The notes under the pieces: model-generated | What the model saw: the letters and a program-made list of their open reading frames with translations, nothing else | The model's database searches: none | What the model was told of the DNA's origin: nothing | Shown here: piece by piece, positions 1-13,511 of the stretch | How positions within the stretch are numbered: position 1 is the first letter of the stretch | How the letters are laid out: every line of letters starts with the position of its first letter | Position numbers and translations under genes: made by a program | Origin: Paraglomus occultum | Taxonomy: Eukaryota; Glomeromycota; Glomeromycetes; Paraglomerales; Paraglomeraceae | DNA length: 35,894 nt | Direction of reading: 5' to 3' | Assembly: GCA_910592205.1 (NCBI GenBank) | Contig: CAJVPJ010000195.1 | Span: 1 to 35,894 of the forward strand

Positions 1-950
1 TGAGATCGCAATACGCCTCTTTGTCAGAAAACGTATCTAAATATGTTAGGAATTGGTCGTACCCATTTCGAAAACGTTAGAAATCACTTGGCGATGAATG
101 GTATCATACCTCGTGTTCATGGTAACATCAAACGAATGCCACGATGGAAAACCAAAATAACCATTGATATAAACATTGCCACTGCCGTAAAGAATTTTCT
201 CGAAAACTATGCGGAAATTCATGGGTTACCAAGTCCGGGTAGAAATGTCAATCGCGTTACTCAATCGCTTACGCTTTTACCAGCTGAAACGAGTTACAAA
301 TCAGTCTATCGTAATTTTATTGCAGGTGTTGAAAATGATAGCACACTGAAATTGTTAAAATATGATGCGTTTCGCAAGTTATGACACCAATTAACACCCT
401 ATATTCAAATCATGAGTCCAAGAACGGATTTATGTGACACGTGCCAACATTTTCGGAACGGCTTACAGTACAACGCCCGCAAGGAAGAAGAAGCGAAAGA
501 TTTATTAAAAAATTTCAAAGAACATTTAGTTAAGGCTAAAATGAGAGAAATTATTACAACAAAAATACGAAATTAGCAGAACAACAGAGAAAATTGGTAG
601 ACGAGCATTTTATAACAAGAGGTAAAGCTGGTTATTGTAGTGTTGACGCGACTGCACATTACAGTTACGATTGGGCACAAAACGTTCACGTACCCCATTC
701 CGATCAACAGGTAAGCAAGATTTATTATCTTAGTCCACGTAAAGTGCATTTATTTGGTATTCAAGATGAAGCAGTACGCGAACAAATTAATTACGTTCTC
801 GATGAGGACGAAATTATCGGCAAAGGCCCTAATGGCACCTTGAGCATGGTATTCGATGGAATTAAACAATTGAATAAAGGTGAGAAACATTTACAGATTA
901 CTTGCGATAACGTCCGATGCGCTAATAGTCGAAACTGTTCACAAACAATA
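1..950 (+). pseudogene. Broken transposase-like (DUF7869-type) gene, 5' end outside window
   Basis: Reading is open from base 4 without a start, so the gene begins upstream. The first visible segment carries a 'C-x-x-T-Y-L-N-x-L-G-I-G' stretch, then a basic region. The second half has 'DATAHYSYDWAQNVHVPHS', 'SPRKVHLFGIQDEAVREQ', 'GKGPNGTLSMVFDGI' and 'ITCDN', in the order I associate with transposon-borne proteins carrying a DUF7869-like, probably DDE/RNase-H-fold domain; the Asp in 'VDATAH' and in 'CDN' would be the acidic residues. It is broken: an in-frame TGA at 382-384, where homologous reading simply continues (a tryptophan-to-stop change would explain it), and a one-base frame change near 540, since the downstream frame 'YYNKNTKLAEQQRKLVDEH' follows on in sense. 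After about 940 the similarity stops, by truncation or an unrecognised intron. Family assignment is from memory of motifs, so moderate. Confidence 0.55.
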
Positions 951-3493
951 ATACTTTACAAAATCCGTCCTCTACGAACAAACATAATTTTCGCTATCAA
1001 CACCTCCCCTTCTTGCTTTAATGTCTCATTCTTATTGATTATTTTCTATACTCAATTCTTAAACTTCTTTAATTGTTTTATTATCCTTTTCTAAACTGAA
1101 CGCTAAACCTTATTTTAAAACCAATTTTGAAAAAAGAAAACGTCGTTGGGTCCGATTATTATGCCAAGATTTCAAAATTTTCATGTTTTCTTAGAACATA
1201 CAGTTTATTAATTAGTGAAACAAAAATTAACGAGAGCGCTTTAATAAAAATTATTTTGTAAAAATCTTATTATGTGCTGCTGCTTTTCATGGTCAAGCTC
1301 TGCGTGTGTTGTTTAATCAACGGTATAGGTAATTAGGAAATGAGCTGTTGCTTGCTAACGTTATTTTCATACGTACATTGATATTATAAATATAATATAT
1401 GATAGAATTTCTAGTTAACTCGACATGTAAGATTAATTTCGTACCATAATAGCAGAGTGTGCAATAAAAAACTGTATACTCTATCAATTCCAAAGAATAA
1501 TGATTCTATTCTTACACGCGATTTCTGACTTATGAACTAAAATTGCAATAAACAGGACGTCATAGTTTTAATACCAGACAGGAAAGTATAGTGGATAGTT
1601 ATTCGCCCTGCACAGTATTAATCTACGGCTGACTTTTCTCATAATAAGGTTGCCTTTTTTTTTTTTGCAAAAAGTAAACTCTCAAAGGTTCCGTCTGTAG
1701 GTCGAACAGTTGGGTCCAACGCTTTACATTGTAAGCCTTTTAGCCTTGGAGAGTTTCCCAACAGTTATCCGTCGAGTCTCAATAGTAGTCTAAACAAAAT
1801 AAATTTCTGCCCAGTGTTAAAAGTGCCTTGTTATTAATTAATTATGACAAACAGCGAAAATGATAATTTCTAGAAAAGCGCCTCAAGCTCTCAACTTTAT
1901 CATTCTGACAACAAACGTATAGCATAAATGTTTACTATCAATAGAGTAGTCACTCCATCTCGAGTTACATGATACTTTCAGGCCAGACAGTCAAAAATCA
2001 GCCTTTTCTTGTTTGGTCCAGATTGATTGAATTTTCACAAAAAAAAGAAGGGGGTTTTTAGAATAATGGTTTAGATTTAAATCATTTTATACTTTGTATA
2101 CGTAATAATAATTCCGTTTCCAAAACTGTTACCTAAAGAAGAGTTGGTTATGATCAATTAATAGCATATAAAATAATAAAGCTTGCAAACAATGCCAAGA
2201 AATAATTCGATCTTGAAACAAATACGTGACCGTTTTTCCTTATTTATCTCTCAAAATAACAAAGCCTTTTACTTTTAAGACGTGGTGTGAGAGGAGAATG
2301 ACAACAAAATACAACATGAAAGATGTTGTATTAAATTTTACTTTATTTTATTTATTTATTTTTTGCAATCTCGTGTTCTCACGACTACTTGTGCATGGTG
2401 ACAGCCTATTTTTGGTGCATGTAATATTGCTCAAGAGAGTTAGTAAAATTAATATTAAAGATAAAACACTCTTTATGGGTTGATTAAACCTTGAGCATTA
2501 TCCAATTTGAATTCTTTTTGTCTTTAGAACAGCATTTCCACTGCATGTGATAATCCATCGTCCACCACTTCTTCCTCTATAACTTAACTTAATTTGCGTT
2601 AAAATTAGCGAGAATGCTTTATAGAATGTTACTATTTTTTTTATTCGATCGATTTTGTGTAACAAATAATGTACTATTTTGTGTTATCGTCCGTAAACAG
2701 CTTGCCTGGGTTTAGTTTAGTAAATCGTGTAGATCAAGGAGCTTTGAAAATCAGACTGATCGAGATCATTCCGTAAGCCCGAACACACGGGTACAACCCT
2801 CAAATTACGAATAGTAGCACTCACGCAATATTAATTATAATGGCGCATCACAACATCAAAGCATCGCAAGCATTCAAATGTCAATGATCACCAACTCAAG
2901 AATTATACGATTGCAACATCACGCCATCAAGGATCAACACTTGTAACGATGCCTTTTTTTGCACATTTCGAAAAATGTTATATTATTATATCTAATGATC
3001 ATGAAAAATTATATATCTTCAGATCACATGATATTGCTGTCCATGTATACAAAACTACAAAAGAGAAGCATATATGGTTCCCTGAGCATAACGTAAAGAA
3101 AAAATGTATATGTTGGTAATATATAAAACAGTTTAAAAGATGATAAAAACGACAAAAAAAAAATAGTACTAGATGGCAAGTGTATATAGAGAAGAAGAAA
3201 GGGGGAAAAATATTACAAGTGAAAATACTCTTAGAGTGTACTTAAAAAAATTTCAATATAAGATGTGTGATGTATAAAAATTTAAATCCAATAAATATAT
3301 ATGAAACAAAAAAACATAGTATATAAGAAATATATGTACGAGAAGTAAAACAAAAAGTATGTAATTAACAGAGTCCGTTTAAATCCAAAAAATAAAAAGA
3401 GCAACTATTAAAAAACAACGACGATGACAATCAAAATGATTGGATCATCATTTTTTAATGAAATAGATTATCCAAAATCTCGCATCACAATTC
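951..3493. other. AT-rich intergenic region downstream of the AreA-type gene
   Basis: No exon or RNA gene could be supported. The stretch has poly-A/T runs (for example 1656-1666 and 3153-3163) and scattered short open frames with no coding character. Roughly the last few hundred bases before 3494 presumably hold the 3' UTR of the minus-strand AreA-type gene. A frame at 2226-2483 is AT-rich and hydrophobic by composition only. Confidence 0.4.
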
Positions 3494-4506
3494 TTAACAA
3501 ACGTCCATAGGAGCAACATTATCTCTGGTAGTATTACTTGGTCCACTATCAGCGGATAAAAATTGTCGTTCTTGTTGTGCCGCACCACCACCCTGCATCC
3601 CACCACACGGTAACCCACTACTCTGCAACCCTATAACACTTGTCGTCCCAACTACAAAGTCATTTTGTCCGTTACTCGGCACAATTACATCTTCTTCTGG
3701 ATAACGCAACACTAACGATGTCATTCCATACTGTGATGATGTTGGGTTAGAAGAATTTAGATTCGATTGTACAACTGGTATAGCCGGCATGGTATTCGAG
3801 CGTTGGAATCGGGGATGGGGATGGGGATGTGCTTGCGATTGTGGCCCGGCGGACATTGAAGATGTGGGCGAAGCTGTGGCATATCGTAATGCAGGAGTTT
3901 GCTGTGATTTCTGTCCATTCGATCGAGCAAAATTCATATGGGCGTTGGCTCGCGCTGCGAAGCTAGATTGTTCTCCTCCCAATCCGAAAGGTCGTACGTC
4001 TGTCAACTCGTCACTAGAAAATCTCCTCGATTTTTTTGCAATTGTATGGTTCTGTCCGCGGAATGAACCAGTACCGACAAACGCTTGCGTAGTCGGCGGT
4101 GACGTGCTAAGTGTTCCCATACTCGATCGCTGTGGTTTGTTCATAATCGACATACCCGGTCCGCCTATTCCTAGCCCTGCATTCTTGGCGGATTTAGAAG
4201 ATTTTGAATTCGCATTCGTGCCTCCACGATTGCGTTTTTTGATTACGTCCGTTTTGAGTGTTAGCGGTCGGACGACGCCGTGGAGCTTTAGAAATAGGCC
4301 ACATGCATTGCAAAGTGGGTGTCCTTCAGGATTGCGGCGCCACAATGGGGTTATCTGAGTTGCACAATTTGTGCATGTTGTCGGGGTTGTTTGCTTAGGG
4401 TGATTTGGTTGTCTGGGAGACGTCTGATGCATTTGCTGGTGTTGATGCATTCGCATTTGTTGCTGCATTTGTTGTTGTTGTTGCTGTTGTTGCTGTTGCT
4501 GTTGCC

Positions 4507-4570
<64 letters not shown>

Positions 4571-6668
4571 TTGTTCTTGTTGTTTCTGCGACAATGATGG
4601 TGGTGAAGATGGTTGTGATTGCGATTGTATGTGTGATGGTGACGATGGTTGTGAATTTGGCTGTGACTGTGACTGTGATTGTGAAAACCTTTTTTCAATA
4701 CATGACGAAGAAATAACTGTACTCAAAGTTGCGTTCAATGGTGGGGATCGGGATATACTCCTCTGTCGCTTTCCCGGCACCGATGATGATAGTGGTGGTG
4801 ACGATGATATGATCGATATCGCTGTTGCCGCTGATGTTGCCGTAAGTTGTGGCGAAATGTTCCCATCGGTTCCTTTTTCTTCCAAGCCGATTCCATCCGA
4901 CGACGAATCGCTTGACAAAAGCTTCTTTTGTACACTAGTACTCGTGCCATTTCCTCCCGCACCCTCTTGGTCCCTGGTCTCTTCGTCTCCCAAAACTGCA
5001 TACTTTAACTGCTGCGTTTTAAGTCCTTTCTCGTCCTGCGATGATGCTAATTGATTATCTGTCATCATTTCATATATAGGTTCTTGTGATTGGGAGGATG
5101 GTACCAGTAATGATGGATTAATGTGCAAGAACTGTGACGATGAGGAAGCCAAGTCTCCGCTATCGAATTCGTTCATCATGTTAAAGTAGTCCTCATCATA
5201 CGGATAACTAACATAATAGTCATTGTCTGCTGGAGTAAGTGGAGCGAGATGAGGAGCAGTGCTGACCAGTCCGTCCGCTGTCAAGTCGAACGAAAAATAA
5301 TTATCATAGGGAGTGTTGGGATAGTTGAGCGAGTTTAGTGTATACTGAGTTGCAACAGAGCCGTTCATGGATGAAGAAAGAGATTCGGACAAGTCTGTAT
5401 CGGAATCATCCAACGTGTCGTTTGGAATTATAATTGATTGCATTTGGGGGACATCGTTTGCAAAGTTTTCCGAGCGTTTCTATCAAGGGTTGAGTAGTAA
5501 ACGATAAATTTCATTAGATATTTTATTGGCCGTTTCCAGCCTTTCTCTTCCCCCCACCTGGTTTTGACTACTCACTCGTTTGGGAAAACTCAGGCCACTT
5601 TCCTCCCTGTCGACCGTTCCAATCGGAACATCGATGCTCTCTATTATTTTCTTATTCCGTCCATTATTGATTCTATTACGTTGTCTTTGCTGTAATAGTC
5701 TCATTTCATTATTAAACACGTTTGTTTCCGGACCGCCTGTAACGACAGCCAGATTGTCCACCATGTCATCGATCCTGCCAGAGCCATTGACATTGAACGG
5801 TCCAAATCCGTACGCAGTTTGGCTCATGTTGGATGGTATTGGAATAGCCGCGGATGTAGCATGAGACGACACAGGAGACGTGGATGCGTAGGAAGAGACC
5901 TCGTCGGCGTTTGACGTGTCAGATGGAGAGGTAACAAAAGAAGTGTCGACAAACATTGCATCGTCATATTCTAATTGGGAAGTTTGTGCGAGTAAAATGG
6001 AATCGGACATTTCGACATCAGACTGTCTGATTGTGATAAATAAAAAAATGTAAAGTGGATAGCAGAGATTAGATAAAGAAACACCCGCGTAAAAGATAAA
6101 AAAAAAAAACAATACAGAGATTCTAATACACAGTTTTTGTATATCGATAGTTCAGCGGCATTCAAAACTTTTTAACTTACTTGTCCATCGATCCGCCGCT
6201 GCAAATCGTTCCTGAACGACAATTCGCCGTATCGCTTTCTCGTTCGCAGAAAATGTCATTGCGCGAAGGTTTCTCTTCTACTTTTATACTTTTCGCAGAG
6301 TCTTTTCGTTTTTGCGTCCTAGCTTCATTTCTATCTAGTTCGGTTATAGCAGCAATCCCATTATCGTTCGTTTTTGTTACGATGGATCTCTTTACGAGAC
6401 CATCAAATTCCGCGGTGTCGCGCCGTTTTCCTTCTTGCCATTTTTTCCGTTCTATAGCCATTACACGCCATGTGAGATTTTCTAGACGAACACCGTTGGG
6501 TAAAGCGTCCTTGGCTTTTGTGCATAGCCGCCATAGAGAAGTGTTCTCGGAATGTGATTGGGATGAGCGTCTACTTTGAGCTTTCGCTCGTTTGTAGAAC
6601 TCTTGTGGTTCTTGAAGAACAACGGACGGCGGTAATATTAGCGAGATTTCCGAGATTTCCGAGAGCAT
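3494..6668 (-). CDS. areA: AreA/NIT2-type GATA transcription factor (nitrogen regulator), 3 exons, 974 aa
   Basis: Major activator of nitrogen-catabolic genes; binds GATA sites in the nucleus. Exons: 6668-6181, 6026-5576, 5479-3494. Donors are GTAAGT (6180) and GTGAGT (5575), acceptors ATCAG and GATAG, introns 154 and 96 bases, and the phases join cleanly. Residues about 42-72 hold the N-terminal DUF1752-type motif of AreA proteins ('[20 protein letters not shown]', then 'NLTWRVMA'). Residues 616-637 and 639-650 are 22- and 12-glutamine tracts split by one Arg, after Ser/Gln repeats. The finger is C682-x2-C685-x17-C703-x2-C706, with '[18 protein letters not shown]' and the fungal '[20 protein letters not shown]' tail; a second basic 'KKSRR' motif follows. 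The C-terminus ends '...NVAPMDVC' and I see no equivalent of the Trp-containing NmrA-contact end of Aspergillus AreA. Length is within the family range. The start is the first ATG of the frame before the conserved motif; an upstream 5' UTR exon cannot be excluded. Confidence 0.95.
4469..4573 (-). repeat. CAG/CAA trinucleotide tract encoding polyglutamine in the AreA-type protein
   Basis: Coding-strand CAG and CAA alternate, giving 22 Gln, one Arg (CGG, 4507-4505) and 12 Gln. The nearly regular six-base period (CAGCAA) over most of the tract suggests growth by slippage or unequal exchange of a two-codon unit. The antisense strand is open too, and reads as Leu/Val/Ala runs that are not genes. 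Confidence 0.95.
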
Positions 6669-7758
6669 GTTGGAGCAAGTTTTAAGTGAGAAGTTGGGGG
6701 GGAAAGTTCTGTGTGTTGTGGGGGACGTGTATATATATGTTGGTAAAAAAGGACGAGTATATTGATTAATAAATGATAATTGAGTTGCTGCGGTAAAGTA
6801 ATATAGGACTATGTTTATAATGGCTTTCTTTGCTTTTGTTTTCTGCTTTTCTTTCGCTTTACAGATATATGTATGTATATATATTTATATATTTATATTT
6901 AATACATATATATCTCTATCACTCTCTTTTTCTTTTTCTTTTCCTCTCAAACAAGCAGTTGTTCGCCAATACCAGTTTTATATTGAACTCGTACGTTATA
7001 ATATCGTTAATGGGAATAAGTTTATTACTCTGTTTGGGACTTCTCTCTCGTATGAGAGAAGGAAGAAGTGCGGTGTGGTAAGTTGCACCCTTTTTTCGAA
7101 CCGACGATTATTTTTTGAGAAAGATGGAAAAAAATTGGGTCATTAAATTAGCGTTGATGCTGGAGTCAGCTGTGCGACACAAAATCACTGTGTAGCTTAG
7201 CGTTAGCACAGAAGTTTTTTTTTTAAGTTTACAGAATAAGTATTTATTTATATAAATTTGACATATTTATACAGTTGCACATTACAAGATTTGTATATTT
7301 ATAGATATACTATTCTTTTTATATTATAAATTCAAAAACTAGTCAGGGGGGAGAGAAAAGCAGAGGGACGGATAATAGGTTGAGACACAAAACGACAACA
7401 AATAATAAACTAAAATTAACACATAATTATTCTCATATCACATTCATTGCAGTTGAATTTTTATTCTTGGTAAGTGGAAATAGAATCCTAATGGAACAGT
7501 TTTAAAAAATAATAAATGAAATAAAAAAGTGCATATATTCGAAAAAAAAAGTGCATATATATATATGCATTACAACATATATGCGCATACATACACACAC
7601 ACACATAACATGCAGACAACACACGCTCACACACAACACATACGAATGCTTTTGTTGACCATTCATTCCCCATTTCTCAGTTTTACAAAAGGACGTTTGT
7701 TTCACAGTATTCGACTTTGACCATCCGAATGTTCGTCAGCCATTGAATGAATGGGGGC

Positions 7759-7818
7759 TTGTTGTTGTTACTGTTGTTGTTGTTGTTGCTGTTGTTGCTG
7801 CTGATGTTGTCGTTGTTA
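7759..7818. repeat. GTT-type trinucleotide microsatellite
   Basis: Imperfect (GTT)n with GCT, GAT and GTC interruptions on the plus strand. The minus strand reads as an Asn/Asp/Ser run within a 75-codon open frame (7683-7910). Asn-rich runs are common in AT-rich fungal genomes, so that frame could be part of an exon, but nothing else in it supports a gene. Confidence 0.8.
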
Positions 7819-9291
7819 TCATTATTGTCGTCGGAATAAGAGTTGTAAAGCATCAGAGGCGAAAGACATTCTTTTCGATGCCAGTTCACCAGGCTGTTCC
7901 GACTAGGCATAAAGGTATTATATAAATCAATACAGCTGATGGAATTTATTGTGATTATCTATCCGATACAATGCATGTAATATAAGGGAATATAATATTT
8001 GTTAATAAAATACTAAAAATTAATCAATAATAGTATATGATAGACAATATGTACATAAATATATGTGTGCTTGTGTGATATACTCATTGTCTATATATAA
8101 TGTATTGTGTTTCGGTGATTATTATCGATTTGGCATTCTTGCAATCACTTATTTAAATTCGCCAGTAAATTTTTTTTAAATTGCTTATTATACATACATG
8201 TGTTTGGTTCATATATTAACTATATCAAATAATATTAAGTTAAATTGCGCAAGTTACATTACATTAAAGTGTTCCTTGTCCTAATTTAAAAATACTTAAA
8301 CATCTCACAAGCCTAGAGAATGATCCTCTTGTTCTTCAAATGTGGGGACATATGGTAGACATACTTTATGTTTCTTAAAAGTCGCTACCATGTATGCACA
8401 GCTAACTTAAGGATAAAAAGCGCAGTCAACGGCAAGCATATAGCCAAGGCACAGTTGGTTCGCACAGAAACATATCCGCTTATTGCACAAATGATAAACA
8501 TTTGCACATCGTATAAGAACTTGCCCATAATTTACACTACATAATGCACATATATTATAATTATTATTTCAATTGAACTCAATCTTTCCATCTTCGAATT
8601 CCTTGTTCATTGTTTTACACGATATTTGTTTCACTGGCATTGAAGCCGATAACAAAGACGAGAGAGAATGAAAGAGAATGAGAGGGAGAGAATGAGTGCA
8701 ACCCTTTACATAATACTCTTTTGCTAAATTTCATAAATTCATAGTTTGATCGATAATGCATTCTCCTTCCTTGCTTTACAGCTGTCATCGGTGACACACA
8801 TAAACAAGGGGGAGCAGTTTATGCAAGTTAATGCGAGTCTGCTCTACATGGTAATATGCCATAATGTTCGATTTGAACACAAGAGAAAAAAAAAAGACGA
8901 AGAAAAAAAAAAAAAGAAGAGAAAGCGAAAAAAGAAAAAGGGCTACAATGAGAACCGCTTAATACTCAAAAAAAAGACGCTTCTAAACAATTCATGTGAG
9001 ATGCATGTGAGACTGCGTTGACATCATTATTATACATTATTAGACATATTTAATCAGTTTTACATGATATTCGGATAAGTAAGTAACGATACAACTTCTT
9101 TTTTGCAATAGTAGGTATTGATATTATTTCCTTATATATATCAACTAATTTACACATCGTCTACCAAATGTTTCAATTGCAATGCACTGAAACCTCCCTA
9201 TTTCCTGTAAGCTATTTTCAAATTCTCTCCGAACCTCAAACGCCGAGACTATCAATACGACAATTAACGTATGGATCCGATCATCGCGAAT

Positions 9292-9305
9292 GGGGGGGGG
9301 GGGGG
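9292..9305. repeat. Poly-G homopolymer, 14 bases
   Basis: Uninterrupted run of G in otherwise AT-rich intergenic DNA. Similar runs of G or C lie at 13512-13523, 14616-14628 and 31645-31655. Confidence 0.9.
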
Positions 9306-12300
9306 CAATCAGATAAACGAAAAAAATGAAAAAATGCAAGATACTAAAATATGATATTCGAAAAACAATCATTATAACGTCGTCATTGTTCTTGCTGTTG
9401 TCTATCTATTACATAAGTATACAGCCAATACTCGGCGTTCTGTTAAGCTCTCTCACGTAAACATGTACTACCATAAATTTCATACAATAATATTTCCGTG
9501 AGTTTGTTTATAAATCTCCTTCATTCGTGTGCTAATACCATTAAGGATACATAATAGAAACCGACTAAAACGCTATTGGGAAAGACTACAAAGTTCTAAA
9601 CACAATGTTTATCCGGTCTTTTTCCCTTTTCTACAAATATTGTCATTATCAAGGCAGGAGAACTCTTGCGCATTCACAAATATCACACTCCCATTTTATC
9701 GCGTGCTAATTACTGATGGCGACACAAAACCGTATGTTTATAAAATTATGTATCAGAAATAATCCCGTTAGTCGTGTTGTTGCCACAAAAGATGGGTTTT
9801 ATTCACTACCTTTTATAGATTGGAAATCCATTCTTAGGTCACTCGTGGATTGATACACTATATCAATTGAATTGCAATTAACCCTTAATAATCTTTATAA
9901 TAGTAGTATTAACACTTGTGAATTTATTGTTGTAAAACCTGTGCGTTTGTCTGTAACTGTAACCCACTACGTGCAGAATATGGTTTAGAAAAGGGTTGAT
10001 TTATCACAACTCGTTGCCCAACAAAAAACCCAACGTACTCAAAAAAAGTGTGTGGGTGTTTTTCTACAACTTTTAAATAAACATTATCTTATCATGAACA
10101 TGGACTCGGATAACAGCATTCTAGTAATTATATTACACAAACGAGAAAATATGCCAAGACCAGATCATACGGTATTCAACCCCCTTTTTTTATTTTCCGA
10201 GCAAGTAACTTATTATCGAGAAGAAGAAAAAGGGGTTGTTTACCGTTTTTCATGCTACACAAATGGAATTTGTGCTTCAGGGAGAATATTCCCTAATTCG
10301 AACAGCACAAATAACTAGTATTTAAAGTAGTGCTATATAAACCAACAGACCGTAAATGTGTGTTTGGTTCAATTAGTAGAAATCCTCCCCAAATAAAGAT
10401 TGCTGCACATTTATTTACCCCAAATCGTTTATTTATTGTCTATATTGATGTGCCGTTATTGATTGGATTATGTTAATAACCAAGTAACACGAACAGGGTC
10501 CATAGATTCAAATTTGTTATTTCAAAAGACGAGCAAGTGTTGTAGCATACAAACAGCGCAATATATATTAGTCATAGGATACCTATAACAGCGTATTTTT
10601 ATTACAAAGCAATTTAATGGCTCATGTCCGTATTCGATAGTTTATAAATTAACCGATATTCCGACGATAGCCGTCCGTCCTTGTTGTCACATTGAAAATA
10701 CTCGAACAGTTGAATTACAAAAATATTGGTTCGTTGTACACGGTTTGTCTTATGACCGTAAATTGGTTATATATGGCATATACTGTAGCATCTTTTACCT
10801 ATTTCAGGCAAAATTTTCTTATTCCTTGGTGTGATTTTCGATTTTCATAATCGACTGCTAATTTTGTACTTCACCGCTGACTAATCGTTAACTTTATATT
10901 CTTGTGATGTTATTAATCTTAAAAACTTTTCCCCTAAAAAAAGTTTCGGCATTATTTTTTGACATGAGTTATCTTATCGCTAAAGATTCAAAATCTAAGG
11001 ATGTCAAAATGTCCATGTTAATCATTTCCTTTTATAGTACAATAATATCGTTAACGTTCATCAGTTATTTAATTCCACACCCCACCCACCATCACATCTA
11101 TCCCTCATTCGCCCTCTCTCTCTCGCTCGCTCGCTCTCTTTCTGTCTATTTCAAATTTTCTTCCACACCTTGTGTCGAACGTCCAATCGAAATATCATCA
11201 ATTTATTTCTTGGTAAATGTGGCGGGTTGAATCTTAAACCGAAAACCTAATACAAACGTCAGTGACATGTACACAAAGAAAGTCTAGATCTATCTTGTGA
11301 ATTAGCCTTTCTGTAGATCCAATGCACATGCTAACCGAAAATAGCAGCATTCTAAATTTGTAGTCCTTGACCCAGTCGCAAAACGAGTTTGGTTCCACAC
11401 GTCACCAATAGTAATCAGGTCAAACTTAAGCATGTCCGACATTAACAAGTAATCTTGCTCTCGATAAAGTAATATAATTATAAATACAACAAACGCGAAT
11501 ATACTAATAAACACAAGTGTCTGGTTACTCTTTTCACCTATTTTAAACCACTACAAATGAAAAAGTCTGATATGTATGCACTTGTCTTCTCGTACTCGAA
11601 ACCGCCAAGTGTCTTGTTTCGTCTCCAACAGAGTGTCCATGTGAACAGTTTTTGTAACTTGAAAATGTAATGACAGAAGACCAACTAGAAACCTCGGATA
11701 TAATAAACACACTAGTAAAAATCTAATCTGATGCATCTTTTACGAGTCGGCAAATCTCCCCATGTTGGACAATGTATTGAGACTATAAAATCATTGGTTT
11801 CCTTACTGAATTAATTGGCAATGTCTGTGTGCAAACGACTGTGCGGCTTTGCATTTTTTCAAGTTTTCATCACTGTTACCCGAGTATCGCAAGCTTGAGA
11901 TATACTAATGGTGCTTCAATATAGATTTTAAATGTTAATCATCTTTTACCAAAGCCGTTTCAACTAATTAACTATTCTAGTTTTTCGAAACTTCCAAATT
12001 GTCAATTGCGCAAAAGCCACACAACTTACTTGTTTTGTGATTCTCTATTGTAAACTTGTAAAATAGTCATACATTTCTTTCCTTTTAGCAGTCTGGTGAC
12101 ATATTCGTGATATAATAACAGTTGTGTTTCATGTTAAACCCAATTTAGTTAAATTTAAATCAGCCCAAGTCAGGTGCCCATAAATTCACCCCATCCATCC
12201 CAAACATCGTTGGCTTAAACAACAACAACAACGACGACGACGACTGCGTAACATCATCATTAAACAAGAACAGCACATCAACAAAAACAAAAACAACGAC

Positions 12301-13511
12301 AATCCTTTTATTGTTTACAATTTTTTGGGTCGCGTTAAAAATGGCCCGTTCGATCATTGCTTTAGATCGCTACTATATATTAGTGCATACTTGGCAAGCG
12401 GGCTGTGTGGTCATATTAAGGACAAAAACCCATTTACTTAAAATAAAAAAAAAAAAAAAAGTACATTGTTTAATGGGACAATTTTGACTAAAATACGCAT
12501 GATAAATGCTCATAACATATTACGTATTCATTTCGTTCTAGACCACTTTTTTTTTTATTCCTGCTCGTTGCTGCAGATTGTATTACACTAACGTCATGGT
12601 TTCCTCGTATAGTTGCAGCAAAGGGCAGAGAAAGAGAATATATAGCTTAGCTAACAACCATCATTGTCGTTTTGAAACGATGTCTTACTAATCAAGCTAC
12701 CGAGTAAAGGGATCGACGATTACACTACATAGTACCATCTTTATATGTCGGCCGAAATGAATGCTTGCAACTTTCGATTGTAAACATTTTTTTTTCTTCT
12801 CCTGTCTGTGTCTTCCGCTCTTTTCCGTTCTCACCCTCAATAACCGCTTATCCAATGAAAGCTTCCCGTAGCGTCAAAATGTCCAAGCGCAAACGGGCTT
12901 ACATTCAATAAGATATACAAGATTAACCATAACACAAACTTGATGCAACTTTGTCTATGAGTACATTAAACTTACCCAGTTTATTAGTGATTTTAGTGAT
13001 AATAAAAAAATACCGGTTTGTGCCTTACTTCTTTGTTCTACGACCGGACAAATTAAGTAAACTATTTGTTTGACAGAGATTATAACATAGATAGCGGACA
13101 TTTAAGTAAGGTTAAATTTGGTTTTACAATATTGATATTAATTACGTAGTATGCGGAACAATTAAATTATATTATTGTCTGACAATCATCACTAGCGAGT
13201 GACGAAATCGCAGTAAAACCTACCTTTTATATTTATATCACTTATCACACTGATGATGTGCAAGCATAGCATATATGACAGTGACTTGGACCACCATCAT
13301 CAAACATCAACCAATACCAAAACACCCAAGGGGACAAATAAAAACGGCACAACCCGAAGACAACAAATCTGCATTCTACGATCAGTAATACAACACAATA
13401 CAAAAAGAAATGATCACAATGATGCAATATGAATACGCAATAATATATACACAAAAACAAAAGATTAAATAATTCATTCAACAATATTTGTCCTGTTCTC
13501 CTCCCTCCCTT

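Noticed and set aside
4319-4716. Plus-strand open frames of Leu, Val or Ala runs, and a minus frame of Asn/Ser runs, over the AreA polyglutamine tract
   Set aside because: They are the other reading frames of the CAG/CAA repeat; the AreA frame has the finger and family motifs.
3789-5054. Plus-strand open frames of up to 189 codons opposite the AreA exon
   Set aside because: Antisense shadows of a long, conserved exon; no domain features of their own.
5480-5561. Alternative AreA intron 2 donor at CAG/GTGGGG (5556)
   Set aside because: Also in frame, but GTGAGT at 5575 is a much better donor and joins the same phase.
13251-13430. Plus-strand frame 'MMCKHSIYDSDLDHHHQ...' ending near 13430
   Set aside because: Short, low complexity, no splice partner and no homology features.
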